From Microvirga solisilvae (GTDB taxonomy: Bacteria > Pseudomonadota > Alphaproteobacteria > Rhizobiales > Beijerinckiaceae): 64,000 bases of DNA. Under the pieces are notes generated by a model. It did not search any database, was not told the origin of the DNA, and saw nothing but the letters and a program-made list of their open reading frames with translations. A program made the translations under genes and the position numbers. Positions 1 to 8,076 of this stretch are shown piece after piece. Each line of letters starts with the position of its first letter. Position 1 is the first letter of the stretch. The stretch is from assembly GCF_022808595.1 (NCBI RefSeq), contig NZ_JAKUCN010000006.1:124001-188000 (forward strand), given 5' to 3'.

Positions 1-2
1 AG

Positions 3-782
3 GGGTGCCAGGCGGGAGCGCTTCTGGACTTTCTCAAGCTCTACGATGCCGAGACCATTTATCTCGTCGGCGATATCGTCGACGGATGGCGGCTGAAATC
101 CGGCTGGTACTGGCCGCAGAGCCATAACGACGTGGTGCAGAAGCTCCTGCGCAAGGTGAGAAAGGGCTCGTCGCTCATCTACGTCCCCGGCAATCACGAC
201 GAGTTCCTGCGCGATTACGTGGGCATCAGTCTCGGCGGCATCGAACTCGCCGAGCATGCCATTCACGAGACGGCTGACGGCAAGCGTTATCTCGTGATCC
301 ATGGCGATCAGTTCGATCTGGTGGTGCGCCATGCCCGCTGGCTCGCGCTCTTAGGCGATGGAGCCTACACGACAGCTCTCTTCGTCAACACCTATCTCAA
401 CATCATCCGCCGAAAGCTCGGTCTGACCTATTGGTCCTTGTCCGCCTGGGCGAAGCTGAAGGTGAAGAATGCGGTGAACTTCATCAGCAAGTTCGAGGAG
501 TTGCTCGCCTCGGAGGCCAAGCGGCAGGAGGTGGACGGCGTGATCTGCGGGCACATCCATCACGCCGCCATGCACGAGAATTTCGGTGTCTCTTACGTGA
601 ATACAGGCGACTGGGTGGAATCCTGCACCGTCGTCGTGGAGCATTGGGACGGCAAGCTCGAACTGATCCGTTGGACGGAGGAGAGCAGCAGGAGCCTGCC
701 TGCTCCAAGCCTCGAGATCGCGCCTTCCGAAATCATGATGCCGGTGGAAAAGCCCGTCATTCTCAATGAAAAGGCTGCATGA
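3..782 (+). CDS. UDP-2,3-diacylglucosamine diphosphatase-like metallophosphoesterase (5' truncated by window edge)
   Basis: The reading frame is open from the first complete codon at position 3, so the true start lies outside the window. Calcineurin-like phosphoesterase motifs appear in order: GDIVDGW near the visible N-terminus, GNHDE, HGDQFD and GHIHHA, which supply the Asp/Asn/His ligands of the dinuclear metal site. The sequence resembles the LpxH-like COG2908 family, which cleaves the pyrophosphate of UDP-2,3-diacylglucosamine or related substrates; the actual substrate here is unknown. The stop overlaps the next start (ATGA at 779-782), so it is translationally coupled to a glycosyltransferase. 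This suggests a joint role in a glycolipid or envelope pathway (inference). Confidence 0.85.
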   Translation, partial: GCQAGALLDFLKLYDAETIYLVGDIVDGWRLKSGWYWPQSHNDVVQKLLRKVRKGSSLIYVPGNHDEFLRDYVGISLGGIELAEHAIHETADGKRYLVIHGDQFDLVVRHARWLALLGDGAYTTALFVNTYLNIIRRKLGLTYWSLSAWAKLKVKNAVNFISKFEELLASEAKRQEVDGVICGHIHHAAMHENFGVSYVNTGDWVESCTVVVEHWDGKLELIRWTEESSRSLPAPSLEIAPSEIMMPVEKPVILNEKAA

Positions 783-1789
783 TGCGCGTGATGATCGTCA
801 CCGATGCCTGGAGGCCGCAGGTCAACGGCGTCGTGCGCTCGCTGGAATACATGGCGGAGCAGGCTCCTGCCTTCGGTGCGGAGATCGTGTTTCTCACGCC
901 GGAGCGCTTCCGCTCTTTTCCGATGCCCACCTATCCGGAAATCCGCCTGTCGCTGACGCGGCCCGATATCGTCGGACGCATGATCGCACAAGCGCAGCCC
1001 GATCACGTGCATATCGCGACAGAAGGGCCGCTTGGTTTTTCCGCGCGGTTGGCCTGCCGGCAGCAGGGGCGTGTCTTCACCACGAGCTATCATACGCGCT
1101 TCCCGGAATATCTCTCCGCGCGCCTGCCGGTTCCGGAGAGATTGTCCTACGGCGTCCTGCGCTGGTTTCACCGCGAGGCGAAGGCCATGATGGTCTCGAC
1201 GCCCTCGCTTGAGCGTGAGTTGAGCGGGCGCGGCTTCAAAAACATCGTGCGCTGGACGCGCGGCGTGGACACCGTGCTGTTCCGTCCGCGCCATGAACGC
1301 GTGCTCGATTGCAAGGGACCGGTCTTTCTCTATGTGGGCCGCGTTGCGGTGGAGAAGAATCTCTCGGCCTTTCTCTCCCTTGATCTGCCCGGCACGAAAG
1401 TGATCGTGGGCGACGGTCCCGCGCGTCAGGATCTCGAGCGTCAATACAGCGAAGCGCGTTTTCTCGGGGCGCTCACAGGCGATGATCTCGCGCGGATTTA
1501 TTCTTCAGCCAATGTCTTCGTGTTTCCGAGCCTCACCGATACTTTCGGCATTGTGCTGCTCGAAGCCTTGGCGTCGGGCCTACCCATCGCAGCTTTTCCG
1601 GTGACAGGACCCGTCGATGTGATCGGTGCGTCGGGCTGCGGTGTCGTCGACGAGGATCTGCGGAAGGCGGCTCTCGAAGCGTTGGAGATTCCGCGGGATC
1701 GTTGCAGAGCCTATGGCGAGACCTTCACGTGGCGTGAGAGCGCACGGCAATTCTTCTCGAATATTCAGGCAGCGCATACGAGAGCCTGA
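779..1789 (+). CDS. GT4-family glycosyltransferase
   Basis: This 336-residue two-domain GT-B enzyme starts with MRVMIVTDAWRPQVNGVVRS, the usual N-terminal donor/acceptor loop of GT4 enzymes. FLYVGRVAVEKN opens the C-terminal domain. The stretch FVFPSLTDTFGIVLLEA carries the E-x7-E-like nucleotide-sugar signature, followed by SGLPIAAFPVTGP. It resembles GDP-mannose-dependent alpha-mannosyltransferases of the MgtA/PimB type, but donor and acceptor cannot be read from sequence. It overlaps the upstream phosphoesterase by 4 bp (ATGA) and forms a conserved-looking pair with it. Its predicted length is normal for single-unit GT4 proteins (330-400 residues). Confidence 0.85.
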   Translation: MMRVMIVTDAWRPQVNGVVRSLEYMAEQAPAFGAEIVFLTPERFRSFPMPTYPEIRLSLTRPDIVGRMIAQAQPDHVHIATEGPLGFSARLACRQQGRVFTTSYHTRFPEYLSARLPVPERLSYGVLRWFHREAKAMMVSTPSLERELSGRGFKNIVRWTRGVDTVLFRPRHERVLDCKGPVFLYVGRVAVEKNLSAFLSLDLPGTKVIVGDGPARQDLERQYSEARFLGALTGDDLARIYSSANVFVFPSLTDTFGIVLLEALASGLPIAAFPVTGPVDVIGASGCGVVDEDLRKAALEALEIPRDRCRAYGETFTWRESARQFFSNIQAAHTRA

Positions 1790-1928
1790 TTGAATGCAGG
1801 TTATGATCCGGCACGCTGCTGTTTGTGAGATGTCAAAGAGCGAGCGGGAATGGCCTCGCGAGCGTGTGGCTCCGAGGTATGGGGTGAGGGAGGCGCGAGA
1901 GGCCGTCCGGTTCGCTATGGAATGTGAG

Positions 1929-1962
1929 AAGAACCTGACGGCTCCTCGCGCACGGTTCTTTT
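1929..1962 (+). terminator. Possible weak hairpin downstream of the glycosyltransferase
   Basis: A 7-bp stem AAGAACC (1929-1935) / GGTTCTT (1954-1960) with an 18-nt loop is followed by only two further Ts. It lies 140 bp after the GT4 stop. The long loop and short U-run make this a weak candidate. Confidence 0.25.
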
Positions 1963-2145
1963 AGGCGTTCATCGTGTCTTTCAACGATGGGCCTCCCGGC
2001 CCGGCTTGCGAGACCGAACCGGGACCGTTCCCGGCTCCATCGATCACGACGCCTCGCGAGCGCGCCCCTCATCGAGCCAGGACATCCCCAATATGGCCCA
2101 GCTTAGGACCAAAGTCAAGAACAAAAGCGGAACATCATGCACAGG

Positions 2146-2384
2146 GCGTCATCCCGGACGGCGTCAGCCGAGCCGGGATCGCGAGAAGGATGAGGCGCCA
2201 CTTCACCTCTCCCCGGTGGGGAGAGGTCGAGCGCAGCGAGGGTGAGGGGGCGAGACCTCTCCGGAAAGACCTGTAACCCCTCACCCGGACCTGACGGTCC
2301 GACCTCTCCCTCAGGGAGAGGTGATGATCCCGCGCTATTCTCGTCTCGCGATCCCGGGTTCTGCTGCGCAGCCCCGGGAGGACG
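2146..2384. repeat. Type-B palindromic repeat interrupted by a type-A repeat
   Basis: The left half (2146-2200) begins GCGTCATCCCGG and ends GATGAGGCGCCA. The right half resumes at 2338 with TTCTCGTCTCGCGATCCCGG. In the uninterrupted copy at 51495-51598 these two edges are directly joined (GGCGCCATTCTCGTC). Here 137 bp (2201-2337) lie between them, consisting mainly of the type-A element. This is visible directly by comparing the two loci. Confidence 0.75.
2204..2323. repeat. Type-A palindromic intergenic repeat, copy 1
   Basis: It is bounded by CACCTCTCCC at the left and GGGAGAGGTG at the right, with internal smaller palindromes. The core GGAAAGACCTGT and CCCTCACCCGGACCTGA are shared with the second copy at 8901-9029. 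It is non-coding, REP/MITE-like and carries no transposase. It is nested inside a type-B repeat. Confidence 0.7.
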
Positions 2385-2520
2385 CCAGTCGTCTTCCGTC
2401 ATGGCCGGACTTGACTCGGCCTTGCACGCCCATCGCCGCATGCCTGCTCGTCAACATAACTATGCGGATCAACTCTTGGCTGTCGCGGCATCATGTCTTT
2501 AATGGACATCTTCGCCGCTC

Positions 2521-3729
2521 ATGCTGATTCCGAAAGCTCAATCCTTGATCTCCCCCACCAGAGCCCTCGAAATCCGTCTGGGCGCCTTGCAGGCGGCGAG
2601 CTTCGTGAGCCATGGCGTTTATCTGCCGTTCTTTCCGCTCTGGCTCCAAAGCAAGGGGCTGTCGTCCACCATCATCGGCTTCGTGGTCGCGATCCCGATC
2701 ATCGTGCGCATCATCGCCACGGCGCCCCTGTTGAGCCTTGCCGACCGTTCCTTCGGCGCGAGGCGGCTTTTGCTGGCGAGCCATATGGGGCAGATGCTGT
2801 GCTTCCCGCTGCTCATGCTGACGGATCACAGCGTCACGATCATCGCGCTCGTGGCCCTTGTGGCCTTCGCGCAGGCCGCCATCATTCCTGGCAACGATCT
2901 CGTCTCCACCAATGCGGTGCAGCGTCATCCGGGCCTGAATTACGGGCGTATTCGCGGCAGCGGGTCGGTGGCGTTCTTCATCACCAACATTCTTGCCGGC
3001 TATCTCGTCGGGGCCTTCGGGCCGAGCGCGGTGGTCGTGGCGCTCACGCTCATCCCGATCCTCGGAATTTCAGCGACGCTCACCGTCGTTCCTGATGAGG
3101 TGCCGGACCATCCGGCGAAATCCGAGAGCAGTGCGAAGCCCGCGTCACCGGCCCTGCCGAAAGTGTTGTGGCTTCTGTTGATCGCGGGCGCGGTCACTCA
3201 AGGCAGTCATGGCGCGCTCAATGCCTTCGCCAGCATTCACTGGCGCTCGCTGGGGTTCTCCGATTCCGCCATCGGCTATTTCTGGGCGGCGGGCGTGATC
3301 GCCGAGATCATGGTGTTCATCTTCCTTGGTCGTGCGGTGGGGCGCGGTTCAGGCGTCGGGCTGATCCTGCTGGGCTCGGCTGCGGCGATGATCCGCTTCA
3401 TCGGCATGTCCCTCGATCCGGGGATAGAGGTGACCTTCGTTCTCCAGACCCTGCACAGTCTTTCCTTCGCCGCGACCCATATCGGCACCATGGCGGCGCT
3501 GACCCAGCTCGCGCCGATGCAGGCGAGGGGCCGCGCGCAAGGGATCTACGGCTCGCTGGCGGCCCTGACGACGGCGGTTTCCACCATCGGCAGCGGTCTG
3601 ATCTATGAGAAGGTCGGCCCGCTCGTCTTCGCGGCGATGGCGCCCTTGGGCGCCATCGGTTTCGTCCTCATGGTGATCGTGGTCGGAAAGCTGAAGGCTC
3701 AGCCCCAGAGCGCGGGCTCGGGCGGATAG
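2521..3729 (+). CDS. MFS transporter of the phenylpropionate/HcaT-like family
   Basis: This 402-residue, very hydrophobic protein has about 12 predicted transmembrane segments. It starts LEIRLGALQAASFVSHGVYLP and carries the R-x-R-G-S-x-x-F sequence (RIRGSGSVAFF) near residue 145, typical of the HcaT/PPP branch of the major facilitator superfamily. It likely moves a small organic acid or nucleoside across the inner membrane by proton coupling; the substrate is not readable. No strong Shine-Dalgarno precedes the ATG at 2521. The 3' end overlaps the convergent epimerase gene by 31 bp. Confidence 0.82.
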   Translation: MLIPKAQSLISPTRALEIRLGALQAASFVSHGVYLPFFPLWLQSKGLSSTIIGFVVAIPIIVRIIATAPLLSLADRSFGARRLLLASHMGQMLCFPLLMLTDHSVTIIALVALVAFAQAAIIPGNDLVSTNAVQRHPGLNYGRIRGSGSVAFFITNILAGYLVGAFGPSAVVVALTLIPILGISATLTVVPDEVPDHPAKSESSAKPASPALPKVLWLLLIAGAVTQGSHGALNAFASIHWRSLGFSDSAIGYFWAAGVIAEIMVFIFLGRAVGRGSGVGLILLGSAAAMIRFIGMSLDPGIEVTFVLQTLHSLSFAATHIGTMAALTQLAPMQARGRAQGIYGSLAALTTAVSTIGSGLIYEKVGPLVFAAMAPLGAIGFVLMVIVVGKLKAQPQSAGSGG

Positions 3730-4682
3730 ACCAGGCTGCCCTCGTATGTCAGGCCGGGCTCGCGATCTTTGGCGAGAAGCAGTGGGCCGTCGAGATCCAC
3801 GAAACGGCAGCGGGGCGCGATCACCATGGCGGGAGCCATGGCAAGCGACGTGCCCACCATGCAGCCGATCATGAGTGGGAAGCCGAGGGCTTCCGCAGCA
3901 TCGGCCAACGCCAGGGCCTCGGTGAGGCCGCCCGTCTTGTCGAGCTTGATGTTCACTACATCGTAGAGGCCGACCAGCCGCTGCAGGCTCGCGCGGTCAT
4001 GGACGCTCTCGTCGGCCATGATAGGTACCGGGCGCGCGATCTTGGCGAGGAAGCCGTCCGCCTTGGCGGGGAGGGGCTGTTCCACGAGGGCGTAGCCGGC
4101 CTCGGCGCAGGCTGCGAGATGCGCTTCGATATTCGCATCCGTCCAGCCCTCGTTGGCGTCGGCAATGAGCGTTGCATCCGGCACGGCTTTGCGCACGGCC
4201 TTGATACGCTCGATATCGCCGTCGGGAGCACCGAACTTCACCTTCAGGATCGGCCGGTGGGCCGCCTTGGCGGCTGCTTCCGCCATGCCTTCGGGCGTGT
4301 CGAGGCTGATCGTGTAGGCGGTGGTCACGGGCGGCCAGCGGGTCAGCCCCGCCGTCACATGGGCGCGGATGCCTGAGCGCTTGGCGTCCAGATCCCAGAG
4401 GGCGCAATCGACCGCGTTGCGAGCCGCACCTGCGGGCAGGAGAGCTTGAAGAACCTCACGGGTCAGCCCGGCTTCGATCTGCGGGCGGATGGCCTCGATG
4501 GCCTCCGCCACGCCTTCCACCGTCTCGCCGTAGCGGGGATAGGGCACGCATTCCCCATGTCCCACGGCTGCGCCCTCGGTAATGGTGGCCGTCACCACCA
4601 CGGCCTCCGTGCGCGAACCCCGCGCGATTGTGAACTTGCCCGCGATGGGGAAACGGTCGATGGAAACGGTGAGCTGACGCAT
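3699..4682 (-). CDS. dgcA: N-acetyl-D-glutamate racemase / dipeptide epimerase of the enolase superfamily (DgcA-like)
   Basis: This 327-residue enolase-superfamily protein carries the catalytic KxK lysines (K147, K149 in LKVKFG), metal ligands D175 (ADAN), E201 (VEQPLP) and D224 (ADES), and the second catalytic lysine K246 in NIKLDKTGG. This is the residue set of the L-Ala-D/L-Glu epimerase group. The N-terminus (FPIAGKFTIARGSRTEA) is typical of alphaproteobacterial DgcA, which racemises N-acetyl-D-glutamate in D-Glu catabolism together with DgcN. No dgcN is adjacent here, so a dipeptide epimerase role in murein peptide recycling is the alternative. Its 3' end overlaps the convergent MFS gene. 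Confidence 0.82.
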   Translation of the reverse strand: MRQLTVSIDRFPIAGKFTIARGSRTEAVVVTATITEGAAVGHGECVPYPRYGETVEGVAEAIEAIRPQIEAGLTREVLQALLPAGAARNAVDCALWDLDAKRSGIRAHVTAGLTRWPPVTTAYTISLDTPEGMAEAAAKAAHRPILKVKFGAPDGDIERIKAVRKAVPDATLIADANEGWTDANIEAHLAACAEAGYALVEQPLPAKADGFLAKIARPVPIMADESVHDRASLQRLVGLYDVVNIKLDKTGGLTEALALADAAEALGFPLMIGCMVGTSLAMAPAMVIAPRCRFVDLDGPLLLAKDREPGLTYEGSLVYPPEPALWG

Positions 4683-4767
4683 TCTCTTCTTCTCTTTAGA
4701 ACTTCATCTCGACTTGTGGCGCAGCTACACGCTATCACCAAACGGAATCAATCCCGGAAGGATCATC

Positions 4768-5913
4768 GTGGCGCAGGGCACCCTGGCTCAAGAGCCGCAG
4801 CTTCGAATCGAGCGCGCCGGAAACAAGGTCACAGCCGTGCTGGCTGGTCCGTGGACCGCCGAGCATGCGCGCACGGTTGAGGCCTTGACCTCCGAGATCG
4901 CGGAGCAGGCCGACCGGGGCCACCTCATCATCGATCTTTCGGGAGTGCAACGCCTCGATACCCTGGGCGCCTGGGTGCTCGACCGGACACGGCATGAGCT
5001 CGGCGAGAAGGGACTGGCGTCCGATTTCGTCAACGCCACCCAGGAGCAGCATATCCTTCTCAATGAGGTCGCCTATCGCGGCTTCCAGGAGAAGCCGAAG
5101 GCGAAGCCCTCCCGATTCGTCGATTTCCTCGTCGATGTGGGCGAGACCGTCGCCGGCGCCGGCAGCGATCTCGTGCGCGGCGTGGCCTTCCTGGGCGAGT
5201 TGGTTGCGGCCTTCATCCGGGTGGTCACCCATCCCCGGCGGTTCCGGGGCACGGCGGTCATCAACCAGCTGGAGCAGATCGCCTATCGCGGCGTGCCGAT
5301 CATCGTGCTCATCTCGTTCCTGGTCGGTGCTATCGTGGCCCAGCAGGGCATTTTCCAGCTCGTCAAATTCGGCGCCACGCCCTTCGTGGTCGACCTCATC
5401 GGCATCCTGGTGATGCGCGAACTGGGCGTGCTGCTCACCTCGATCATGGTGGCGGGCCGCTCGGGCTCGGCGTTTACCGCCGAAATCGGCTCCATGAAGA
5501 TGCGCGAGGAGATCGATGCGCTGCGCGTCATGGGGCTCGATCCCATCGAAGTGCTGATCCTGCCGCGCATTCTCGCCCTCATCATCGGCCTGCCGCTTTT
5601 GACCTTCATCGCGTCCATCGCGGCCCTGATGGGCGGCGGCGTCACCGCCTGGATTTACGGCGACATCAGCCCCGATGTGTTCCTGACACGCCTGCGGGCG
5701 TCCATCGGCTTCAACACCTTCATGGTCGGCCTCATCAAGGCGCCCTTCATGGCCATGGTGATTGGCATCATCGCCACGCTGGAAGGTCTGGCGGTGCAGG
5801 GTTCCGCCGAGTCCCTGGGCCGGCACGTGACCTCCTCGGTGGTGAAGGCCATCTTCATGGTCATTGTGCTCGACGGCCTGTTTGCCATGTTCTTCGCGGC
5901 CATTAGGTATTGA
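4768..5913 (+). CDS. mlaE: MlaE-family lipid ABC transporter permease with N-terminal STAS domain
   Basis: Residues 1-100 form a STAS-like domain (LIIDLSGVQRLDTLGAWVLD), the counterpart of free-standing MlaB. The rest is an MlaE permease: QLEQIAYRGVPIIVLISF, then the conserved MREELGVL-like block (VMRELGVLLTSIMVAGRSGSAF) and EIGSMKMREEIDALRVMG, which contacts the ATPase. About five membrane helices follow, in a 381-residue protein. The GTG at 4768 was chosen because GGAAGGA sits 5-6 nt upstream; a TTG at 4714 would add 18 unlikely residues. It is the first gene of an operon for retrograde or anterograde phospholipid trafficking between membranes. Confidence 0.9.
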   Translation: MAQGTLAQEPQLRIERAGNKVTAVLAGPWTAEHARTVEALTSEIAEQADRGHLIIDLSGVQRLDTLGAWVLDRTRHELGEKGLASDFVNATQEQHILLNEVAYRGFQEKPKAKPSRFVDFLVDVGETVAGAGSDLVRGVAFLGELVAAFIRVVTHPRRFRGTAVINQLEQIAYRGVPIIVLISFLVGAIVAQQGIFQLVKFGATPFVVDLIGILVMRELGVLLTSIMVAGRSGSAFTAEIGSMKMREEIDALRVMGLDPIEVLILPRILALIIGLPLLTFIASIAALMGGGVTAWIYGDISPDVFLTRLRASIGFNTFMVGLIKAPFMAMVIGIIATLEGLAVQGSAESLGRHVTSSVVKAIFMVIVLDGLFAMFFAAIRY

Positions 5914-5918
5914 TCCCG

Positions 5919-6719
5919 ATGCTCGAACGCCGCCATCCCGCTCCCGCTAAAGATCGCGAAGTGATCATCCGCGTCCGCGACGTCGAGGTCGGCTTCGGCG
6001 AGAAGACCATACTCAAGGGCCTCGATCTCGATGTGTATCGCGGCGAGATCCTCGGCTTCGTCGGCGCTTCGGGTCAGGGCAAGTCGGTGCTCACCCGCGC
6101 CATCCTCGGTCTCGTTCCCAAGCGCGCGGGCACCATCGAGGTGCTGGGCCAGAACCTCGACGATCTGTCACCCTCCGAGCGCCGCATGATGGAGCGGCAT
6201 TGGGGCGTGCTGTTCCAGCAGGGCGCGCTGTTCTCGGCGCTCACCGTGAAGCAGAACGTCCAGGTGCCGATGCGCGAGCACCTGAACCTCTCCGAGCGGC
6301 TTCTCGACGAACTCGCCATGCTCAAGATCGAGATGGTGGGCCTGAAGCCCGATGCGGCGGACAAGCTGCCCTCCGAGCTCTCCGGCGGCATGATCAAGCG
6401 CGCGGCTCTGGCGCGGGCTCTCGCCCTCGACCCGGATATCGTCTTCCTCGACGAGCCGACCTCGGGTCTCGACCCCATCGGCGCGGGCGATTTCGACGAG
6501 CTGATTGCGACATTGCAGCGGACTTTGGGGCTTACCGTATTCATGGTAACCCATGATCTCGACAGCCTTTACACGGTGTGCGACCGGATCGCGGCGCTGG
6601 GCGAGGGCAAGATTTTGGCGGAGGGGCCGATTGAGGCGATGCTGGCCTCTGATCACCCTTGGCTCCGCTCTTATTTTCATGGAAAACGGGCACGCGCGGC
6701 CATGGCCGGCGGCGCGTAA
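5919..6719 (+). CDS. mlaF: MlaF-family ABC transporter ATP-binding protein
   Basis: This 266-residue ATPase has Walker A GASGQGKS (residues 49-56), the ABC signature LSGGM (154-158), and Walker B with its glutamate in VFLDEPTSGLDP (175-186). An H-loop histidine is in VTHDLDS. It powers the MlaE permease at the cytoplasmic face. The ATG at 5919 is preferred because of spacing from a weak AGG; a TTG at 5910, overlapping the permease stop, is also possible. It lies directly downstream of mlaE and 9 bp upstream of the MCE gene. Confidence 0.9.
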   Translation: MLERRHPAPAKDREVIIRVRDVEVGFGEKTILKGLDLDVYRGEILGFVGASGQGKSVLTRAILGLVPKRAGTIEVLGQNLDDLSPSERRMMERHWGVLFQQGALFSALTVKQNVQVPMREHLNLSERLLDELAMLKIEMVGLKPDAADKLPSELSGGMIKRAALARALALDPDIVFLDEPTSGLDPIGAGDFDELIATLQRTLGLTVFMVTHDLDSLYTVCDRIAALGEGKILAEGPIEAMLASDHPWLRSYFHGKRARAAMAGGA

Positions 6720-6728
6720 GGGCTTACG

Positions 6729-8066
6729 ATGGAAACGCGTGCGAATTACGCTTTGATCGGCATCTTCACCCTCGCGGTGATCGCGGCGGCGTTCGGCTTC
6801 GTCTATTGGTTCTCCGGCGGAAACCGGGGCCAGGAGCGCCAATCCGTCCGCGTCGTGTTCTCCGGTTCCGTCTCCGGCATGTCGCAAGGCTCGACCGTGT
6901 CCTTCAACGGTCTGCGCGTGGGCGAGGTGACCGATATCAGCCTGCTGCCCGAGGATCCGCGCCGCGTGGTGGCGATCATCCAGGTCGGCCGCGACATTCC
7001 GATCCGCGCCGATACCCGCGCCCGCCTCGAATACCAGGGCCTCACGGGTGTTGCGAATATCGGCCTCTCGGGCGGCGAGCCGGGCGCTCCTCCGTTGGTG
7101 GCCGGCCCCGGCCAGCCCATGCCGACGATCTTCGCCGACCGTTCCGATTTCCAGGATCTCATCGAGACCGCCCGCAACATCGCCCGCCGGGCCGATGACG
7201 TGCTGGAGCGCGTGGGCCGGGTCGTGGCGGACAACGAGGGTTCCATCAACCGCACGGTCCAGAACGTGGAGCGCTTCTCACAGGCGCTCGGCGAGAACGC
7301 GGAGGGCATCGACCGCTTCCTGGCCCAGATCGGGCAGGCGGCGGAGAAGGTCGGCCCGCTCGCCGAAAAGCTCGAGACGCTCGCCACCAACGTCGACGAG
7401 GTCGTCCGGGCGGTCGAGCCGCAGCGCGTGTCCCGCATCGTCGAGAATGTCGACAACTTCACCCAGACCGTGGGCGAGAACCGTGAGGCGGTGGGCGAGA
7501 TCCTGCGCGATACGGCCGGTCTCGTCGCTCGCCTCAACGAGACGGCTCCCAAGCTCGATGCCGCCGTGTCCGAGATCGCGAACCTCACCAAGGCCGTCGA
7601 TCCGAACAAGGTGAGAAGCACGGTCGACAACGTCCAGAACTTCACCGACACCCTGAATCGCCGCAGTCCGGATATCGACAAGGCGATTCAGGAAGCCCGC
7701 TCAATCACCGAGAAGCTCAACAAGTCCGCCGACCGGATCGACGGCGTCCTGGCGGGGGCCGAGAAGTTCCTCGGCTCGGCCTCGGGCGAGGCGGGCAAGG
7801 GCGCCTTCGACGAGATCAGGGCCGCCGCCGTCTCCGTGCGCGAGCTGGCCGACGACCTCAACCGCCGCACCAGCGGCATCGAGGGGGTCTTGTCAGGCGT
7901 CGGTCGCTTCACAGATTCAGGGCTTCGGGAATACGAGGCACTGGCCGTCGAAGGTCGGAAGACGCTGGGGGATATCAGCCGCGCGGTGCGCAGCATCGAG
8001 CGTAATCCACAGCAGTTTCTTTTCGGTAGCCAACCCAATCTCCCCCAATACAATGGACGCCGTTAA
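6729..8066 (+). CDS. mlaD: MlaD-like MCE-domain protein with long helical C-terminus
   Basis: A single N-terminal membrane anchor (residues about 7-29) is followed by one MCE domain (about 39-118, VVFSGSVSGMSQGSTVSFNG to GLTGVANIGL). A roughly 300-residue Ala/Glu-rich helical region follows, with repeated NVDNFTQT/NVQNFTDT-type units, and the protein ends NPQQFLFG near the C-terminus. It is 445 residues long, much longer than the roughly 180-residue E. coli MlaD, and resembles PqiB/YebT-like or rhizobial MCE proteins with a coiled periplasmic extension. It probably binds lipid in the periplasm as a ring and may use the helical tail as a needle or bridge (inference). Confidence 0.88.
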   Translation: METRANYALIGIFTLAVIAAAFGFVYWFSGGNRGQERQSVRVVFSGSVSGMSQGSTVSFNGLRVGEVTDISLLPEDPRRVVAIIQVGRDIPIRADTRARLEYQGLTGVANIGLSGGEPGAPPLVAGPGQPMPTIFADRSDFQDLIETARNIARRADDVLERVGRVVADNEGSINRTVQNVERFSQALGENAEGIDRFLAQIGQAAEKVGPLAEKLETLATNVDEVVRAVEPQRVSRIVENVDNFTQTVGENREAVGEILRDTAGLVARLNETAPKLDAAVSEIANLTKAVDPNKVRSTVDNVQNFTDTLNRRSPDIDKAIQEARSITEKLNKSADRIDGVLAGAEKFLGSASGEAGKGAFDEIRAAAVSVRELADDLNRRTSGIEGVLSGVGRFTDSGLREYEALAVEGRKTLGDISRAVRSIERNPQQFLFGSQPNLPQYNGRR

Positions 8067-8076
8067 GTAAACTCGT

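Larger units (their letters stand above)
1790..2520. other. Gene-free intergenic region with palindromic repeats
   Basis: No convincing gene was found in these 731 bp. The short open frames on both strands have no recognisable product and overlap repeat DNA. The left third (1790-2145) shows nothing assignable apart from a weak hairpin. The right part holds a nested pair of dispersed repeats (2146-2384) and, at 2398-2440, a tract containing GGCCGGACTTGACTCGGCC, a palindrome type common in rhizobial intergenic DNA. No tRNA-like fold was seen. Confidence 0.6.

Noticed and set aside
1800-2100. Possible structured RNA or tRNA in the gene-free interval
   Set aside because: No T-loop GGTTCGAATCC-type sequence, cloverleaf, SRP, RNase P or tmRNA signature could be found; only a weak hairpin is visible.
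2146-2384. CRISPR array
   Set aside because: The repeats here and at 8901, 19795, 51495 and 53197 are dispersed palindromic elements, not short direct repeats with unique spacers, and no cas genes are present.
4735-5826. 363-codon minus-strand open frame opposite mlaE
   Set aside because: It is a His/Asp/Gly-rich shadow of a strongly supported permease gene.
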